Shown: one piece after another, positions 60,890-64,000 of the stretch
How the letters are laid out: each line of letters opens with the position of its first letter
Position numbering within the stretch: position 1 is the stretch's first letter
NCBI RefSeq assembly: GCF_026191675.1
Contig: NZ_JAKRRY010000024.1
Location: 27,990-91,989 of the forward strand
DNA: 64,000 nucleotides
Source of the DNA: Vibrio qingdaonensis
Lineage (GTDB): Bacteria; Pseudomonadota; Gammaproteobacteria; Enterobacterales; Vibrionaceae
Direction of reading: 5' to 3'
Notes under the pieces: generated by a model
What the model was told of the DNA's origin: nothing
Seen by the model: only the letters and a program-made list of their open reading frames with translations
Database searches by the model: none
Translations under genes and position numbers: made by a program

Positions 60890-61044
60890 TACTTATAATT
60901 CTTATAGTTAATTAAAAGAAGTGCGCAATCCCCCAATGCGCTTCGACACTTCTATAATAACTTTACACGCATACTCGTTTCAAAAAGCAGTAATGGATAT
61001 ATGATGAATTATTAGCCACTCAGACAAAGAGCGACTGATTTTTG

Positions 61045-61308
61045 TTAACGAATATGGCTTTCTGGCTCGCAGTGTTTTTCATAACCTTCGAGCTCATCCG
61101 CTTCTATCGGGTACTTCTCATTTAGATGAGTAACGAACTGGCGTATATCATTAATTATGCTAACTTCTTCCCCCTTTCCTCTCCGAGATTGCCTCACAGC
61201 ATGTTCGGTGATCGCCCAGATAAGTCGGATAAACCCCCGTTCAGATACAGATGACAGCTCTTTAATAGCTGTAAGAATTTGATGCATAAGTAGAATTTGC
61301 TTTTTCAT
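61045..61308 (-). CDS. Small unknown protein overlapping the relaxase gene
   Basis: The 87-residue frame starts within the last codons of the relaxase gene (47-base overlap), in another frame, and may start internally at ATG 61287 (MHQILTAIKELSSVSE). It is helical and charged (FIRLIWAITEHAVRQSRRGK, IRQFVTHLNEKYPIEADELE). No family is recognised. Such overlapping partners of relaxases are often accessory mobilisation proteins, but here that is only inferred from position. No good ribosome site is seen for ATG 61308, so coupling to relaxase translation is likely. Confidence 0.6.
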   Translation of the reverse strand: MKKQILLMHQILTAIKELSSVSERGFIRLIWAITEHAVRQSRRGKGEEVSIINDIRQFVTHLNEKYPIEADELEGYEKHCEPESHIR

Positions 61309-62341
61309 AATTATTATCTCTAAGTTTTTGTTTTAATTGAAGAATGTATTCATCTTTAAGTGACAACTTATAAGCCATAGCGTCAAATTTCTGCTGATAG
61401 CTTTTGTTGTTTCGTCTAAGTTTTTTAAGCTCTTGCAGGAAGTTGGAATTTTTGAGTTCTAAGCCTTCTGCATGTTCAGCAAGGTGAGCTAACTCTTTCT
61501 CTGCAGCAGAAAGGCGTTTTCTCAGATACGCGTTTTTCTTCTTCTCTTTGTTCTGAAAGAACACTGCTTTTTCAATCTGTGTCAGCTCTATTTCACGCTG
61601 CTGGATCTCTTTCTTTGTGGTATCGATAAACTTTTGCGCTTTGCTAATTATTCTCTGCTTTCTGGTCAATTCAGAATGTTTTGCCGAGAACGCTTTGGCT
61701 TGAGCTTGTTGAGCTTTCCATTGCTTACGCGTCAAGCGTTGAACCTTTGGCCCAAGCCTTGTCATACCAATCTCTGAGCCTACCTGAGCATAGAACGAGT
61801 CCTGATACCCTCTCATCGCTTGTTTGTATGCATTCGCTTTCTTGGAGTAGCCCTTTCCCTGACATTCATTTCTGGCTCTAATGCCAGGATGAATTTCAGC
61901 CATTGAAAACCCACCGTCTTTAAGGCTAGGTACTGCATAAAAATGTAGGTGAGGGTGTTCTTCGTCGAGATGAAGAACAGCCGAAGCTAGATTTTTGCTA
62001 TAAGTACGCTTTAGAAATGCCAGTGACAAAGATAAGAATTTCTTAAAATCTAGATCTGATTCAGCAGGGATACTGATAACCCCAGCGAGTAACAAGGGGG
62101 CATCGTTACGTATCCTTCTACCTTGCTTATCTCTTGCTTTTAGAGAACGTGCCAGTGCGATATCTGGTAGTTTGCGCGGATCTAAACCAAAGAGGATTTC
62201 AGGTGTTTGTGGTTGGAAAACATGCGGACAGCAATCATCTACGCGCATTGCTTCATTAACTATGCTATGCATAGAAGCTTTGCCAGACTTAGACGTATGA
62301 TTACTGTAGGTTTCTAAGTGTATAAACTGATATCCTGACAT
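61262..62341 (-). CDS. MobV (Pre/Mob)-type relaxase
   Basis: The 359-residue protein has a relaxase domain in the first 200 residues with the metal-binding motif HLDEEHPHLH (His124, Asp126, Glu127, Pro130, His131, His133), the form seen in the MobV family, and an Arg/Lys-rich coiled coil from about 205 to 345. Relaxases nick oriT and lead the strand into a recipient with help from a conjugative element. No coupling protein or type IV secretion genes are in the window, so the island would be mobilisable and not self-transmissible. The start ATG 62341 is followed upstream by a hairpin-rich region, the likely oriT. Confidence 0.82.
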   Translation of the reverse strand: MSGYQFIHLETYSNHTSKSGKASMHSIVNEAMRVDDCCPHVFQPQTPEILFGLDPRKLPDIALARSLKARDKQGRRIRNDAPLLLAGVISIPAESDLDFKKFLSLSLAFLKRTYSKNLASAVLHLDEEHPHLHFYAVPSLKDGGFSMAEIHPGIRARNECQGKGYSKKANAYKQAMRGYQDSFYAQVGSEIGMTRLGPKVQRLTRKQWKAQQAQAKAFSAKHSELTRKQRIISKAQKFIDTTKKEIQQREIELTQIEKAVFFQNKEKKKNAYLRKRLSAAEKELAHLAEHAEGLELKNSNFLQELKKLRRNNKSYQQKFDAMAYKLSLKDEYILQLKQKLRDNNYEKANSTYASNSYSY

Positions 62342-62530
62342 GATGTGGTTTTTATTATTTATAATATTATAACATCATGTATTAATTAAAAATAGTTTAC
62401 AAAAAAGAAACTTTTTAGTATACATGCAACTTTTTTTCTGTATTGAAAATACAATAAAAAAAGTTATCAGGGGTTTGGGGATGAAGTCCCCAACCGACGC
62501 TTATCTGAACCGAGGCACGATGGATGAAAG

Positions 62531-62557
62531 ATAAGCATAGTCGGTTACTATGCTTAT
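62531..62557. repeat. Perfect 11-bp inverted repeat, candidate oriT arm
   Basis: ATAAGCATAGT (62531-62541), loop CGGTT, ACTATGCTTAT (62547-62557). No T-run follows it, so terminator function is unlikely; it lies 190 bases upstream of the relaxase start. Confidence 0.7.
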
Positions 62558-62805
62558 ACATATACCCACAAATTTCAGTTGCTAAACACCATATCTGACA
62601 AATAAATATTATCCATTATACTTTATAATTCAGCACCTTACGCAAAAAAAAGCTTGACAGCGGTTAAAAAGAAGACTAACTTATTACTTATACCTTCAAA
62701 TATAAATTTCTTCATTGTATCAAATAATCATCATTTCCTTCTTACTTCAAAGAAATCATAAGACTTCACCCCAGACAAGCAAACCAAAGAATACATCGTT
62801 CAATT

Positions 62806-62857
62806 CTGCTTGCAAAGCAAGCAGGTAAAGCAGGTCGCCTTGCAAAGCGACCTGCTT
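62806..62857. repeat. Two adjacent related hairpins
   Basis: Hairpin one: CTGCTTGC, loop AAA, GCAAGCAG (62806-62824). Hairpin two: AAGCAGGTCGC, eight-base loop, GCGACCTGCTT (62828-62857). Both carry GCAGG and TTGCAAAGC words, so they look like a duplicated unit. They lack T-runs. Confidence 0.75.
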
Positions 62858-62999
62858 AATAAAGTTAACAAATTAAACCATTAAAGGTTAATTCATCTTA
62901 AACCCACCAAAATATCAAGAATATCCATTTCCTAGTATGGAATGGTCTTTATAAACATGAGTTAATGACAGCAAGTCAACAAAATAAAAAGGATAACTA

Positions 63000-63473
63000 A
63001 TGACTTGTTTTAACAATACAGACGCACTGACTCACAAACTTGAGGCTCTCAGAGAAGACCCTGCGCGACTCAAAGGCGATGAAAGCATAAAGACTGCGAA
63101 GCAATGGTTAGCAAAGGAAAAACGATACCCTACGCGCTTTGAGCGAGGTTATAGACACAAGAAAGGGGTTTACTACGCTATAGAACAAACTATCCCTGTC
63201 TACAGCGAATCTGACGCCATACCGATTGAAGGTGCTAGGCCAATAAGCGACATGTATAAAAAGAAATATTACTACTATGAAGATGAATGCTTACAAAAGA
63301 AAACACGCAAGCAGTGGTGGTCTGAAGATAACAGGTTAGTAAAAAGCAGCGCTCAGCCTGTTGAGATAAGAAACGGCTTTAATCATGCACAAAAACAGAA
63401 GCTAGAAATCAAATACTACCTGAAGTCTGATACTTTCAAGCCCAAACCAAAGAAAAAACAAGATAACAAATAA
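63000..63473 (+). CDS. Unknown 157-residue island protein
   Basis: An AAGGA ribosome site lies seven bases before ATG 63000, and a good terminator follows the stop, so this is a real single-gene unit. The protein is basic and aromatic (AKQWLAKEKRYPTRFERGYR, MYKKKYYYYEDECLQKKTRK, QWWSEDN) and ends in a Lys/Pro tail. It has no signal peptide or membrane segment, and I do not recognise a family. Strong positive charge might fit nucleic-acid binding, but this is only a guess. Confidence 0.72.
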   Translation: MTCFNNTDALTHKLEALREDPARLKGDESIKTAKQWLAKEKRYPTRFERGYRHKKGVYYAIEQTIPVYSESDAIPIEGARPISDMYKKKYYYYEDECLQKKTRKQWWSEDNRLVKSSAQPVEIRNGFNHAQKQKLEIKYYLKSDTFKPKPKKKQDNK

Positions 63474-63480
63474 AACCAGT

Positions 63481-63506
63481 AAACCTCCTTAATGGAGGTT
63501 TTTTTT
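63481..63506 (+). terminator. Terminator after the 157-residue gene
   Basis: AAACCTCC and GGAGGTTT pair perfectly around TTAAT and are followed by a T-run. It lies seven bases past the stop codon. Confidence 0.93.
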
Positions 63507-63523
63507 ATACGGAAAATCTAGAA

Positions 63524-63602
63524 TGGTGTACCAACAGGATTCGAACCTGCGGCTCAGCTCAGACTTAGGAGGCTCGTGCTCTATCCAACTAAACTAGGGC
63601 AC
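63524..63602 (-). tRNA. tRNA-Arg(CCU)-like sequence, degenerate, on the island
   Basis: On the minus strand 79 bases look like a tRNA: GTGCC at the 5' end, D loop with AGTTGGATA, anticodon loop CTCCTAA (anticodon CCT), a perfect T arm GCAGG TTCGAAT CCTGT and an encoded CCA end. Yet only one base separates acceptor and D stem, the anticodon stem CGAGC/GTCTG has a mismatch and two wobbles, and the acceptor stem reaches only five pairs. It is probably a decayed or element-type tRNA; a working, unusual tRNA cannot be excluded. It has the same anticodon as the gene cut at the island's left end. Confidence 0.6.
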
Positions 63603-64000
63603 TTAAATAGACTGAAATCAGCTATTTTTTACGTTCAGATACTGTCAAATTAACTAAATCAAGTTAAGTTTAAATGACCCCAAATTGGAACATTATTACT
63701 TAGCTTAACTCGAAATATTTCACCCACTTTAAGTGAAATCAATGAACTAGAAGAGTTTTTTACCCCCCCCTCTTCTGGTTCATTTTTTATCCAAGCAGCA
63801 CTTGGTTGTTTAAAAGATTCACTCCCGCAATACACGAATTTAACCTGACCCGAGATCAAAAGATAAACTTAAAAAGGTTAACTTTTTTTCTTCACTTAAA
63901 GCGAATTTTCAGTCACTTGTCAGTTCTCCTTTCCTTCACCTCTACATCATGTCAAATAAGGCCATTTCCTACCTAATTCAAGCAAATCTTCACAGTGAAG
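63603..64000. other. Right edge of the window, no supported gene
   Basis: AT-rich sequence continues to the edge. A 66-codon minus-strand frame (63659-63859) exists but begins with TTG, lacks a ribosome site and includes a ten-base C-run, so it is not listed as a gene. The 3' half of the tRNA cut at 55232 is not found here, so the island continues beyond 64000. Confidence 0.5.

Larger units (their letters stand above)
62342..62999. other. Hairpin-rich non-coding region, candidate oriT/origin
   Basis: No gene is supported in these 658 bases. It holds at least four strong inverted repeats: TTGGGGA/TCCCCAA at 62475-62493, the perfect 11-bp ATAAGCATAGT/ACTATGCTTAT at 62531-62557, and the pair at 62806-62857 listed separately. 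Poly-A/T runs lie at 62395-62465. Position directly upstream of a relaxase gene, in the transcription-opposite direction, is typical for oriT of mobilisable elements. I cannot point to the nick site. Confidence 0.5.

Noticed and set aside
62806..62857. Integron attC site
   Set aside because: Hairpins lack the conserved attC core words and no integron integrase is present; the integrase here is a tRNA-directed one.
63564..63572. CTTAGGAGG as attR matching CCTCCTAAG at the cut tRNA
   Set aside because: The nine-base match is inverted relative to the left site, while att sites of one integrated element must be direct repeats. It comes from the shared anticodon loop.
63659..63859. Minus-strand 66-codon frame at the right edge
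   Set aside because: It starts at TTG with no ribosome site, a stop lies just upstream, and it crosses a ten-base C-run; coding potential is weak.

Overview
This window is a bacterial chromosome segment from a Vibrio-like gammaproteobacterium (family Vibrionaceae). The evidence is a near-complete polar-flagellum and chemotaxis locus in the Vibrio arrangement: FlhF/FlhG number and placement control, the FlrA-FlrB-FlrC sigma54 cascade, several flagellins, FlaG/FlaI, the sodium-motor H-ring proteins FlgO/FlgP/FlgT, and ParC/ParP polar chemotaxis-array proteins. The genus cannot be fixed from sequence alone.

Layout, left to right. Positions 1-5706 (minus strand) hold parP (cut by the window edge), parC, cheB, cheA, cheZ and cheY. 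Positions 5719-24878 (minus) hold fliA, flhG, flhF, flhA, flhB, fliR-Q-P-O-N-M-L-K and fliJ-I-H-G-F-E. These are the export apparatus, C-ring, MS-ring, switch and hook-length ruler. Positions 25016-29190 (minus) hold flrC, flrB and flrA. Positions 29419-32676 hold fliS, flaI, fliD and flaG. Positions 32810-37116 hold three flagellin genes. Positions 37577-48581 (minus) hold flgL-K-J-I-H-G-F-E-D-C-B, followed by cheR and cheV. On the plus strand flgA, flgM and flgN (50910-52604) face away from cheV. flgP/flgO (minus) and flgT (plus) are divergent and finish the locus at 55135.

Regulation is readable. Seven good sigma54 -24/-12 elements stand before flhA, fliK, fliE, flrB, flgK, flgF and flgB, plus one before flgT and a weaker one before the third flagellin. 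Sigma28 (FliA) elements stand before two flagellins and flgM. So FlrA and FlrBC would drive the hook and basal-body genes, and FliA, restrained by FlgM, the late genes. The flrB promoter lies inside the terminator hairpin that ends flrA. Many intergenic gaps carry 2-3 copies of a 13-21 bp tandem duplication.

From 55189 on the sequence is a horizontally acquired, AT-richer island. It begins by cutting a tRNA-Arg(CCU) gene just after its anticodon arm. It encodes a tyrosine integrase, a three-gene operon (small unknown protein, SMC/ABC-like ATPase, HNH nuclease) that looks like a Septu (PtuAB) anti-phage system with an extra leading gene, a nonsense-broken gene, a MobV-type relaxase with a small overlapping partner, a hairpin-rich candidate oriT/origin region, an unknown small protein and a degenerate tRNA-Arg(CCU)-like sequence. 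The right end of the island, with the missing tRNA 3' half, is not in the window. The Septu-like cassette is bracketed by imperfect inverted repeats. The most promising undescribed elements are the leading gene of that operon, the bracketing repeats, and the split-tRNA plus tRNA-like pair.
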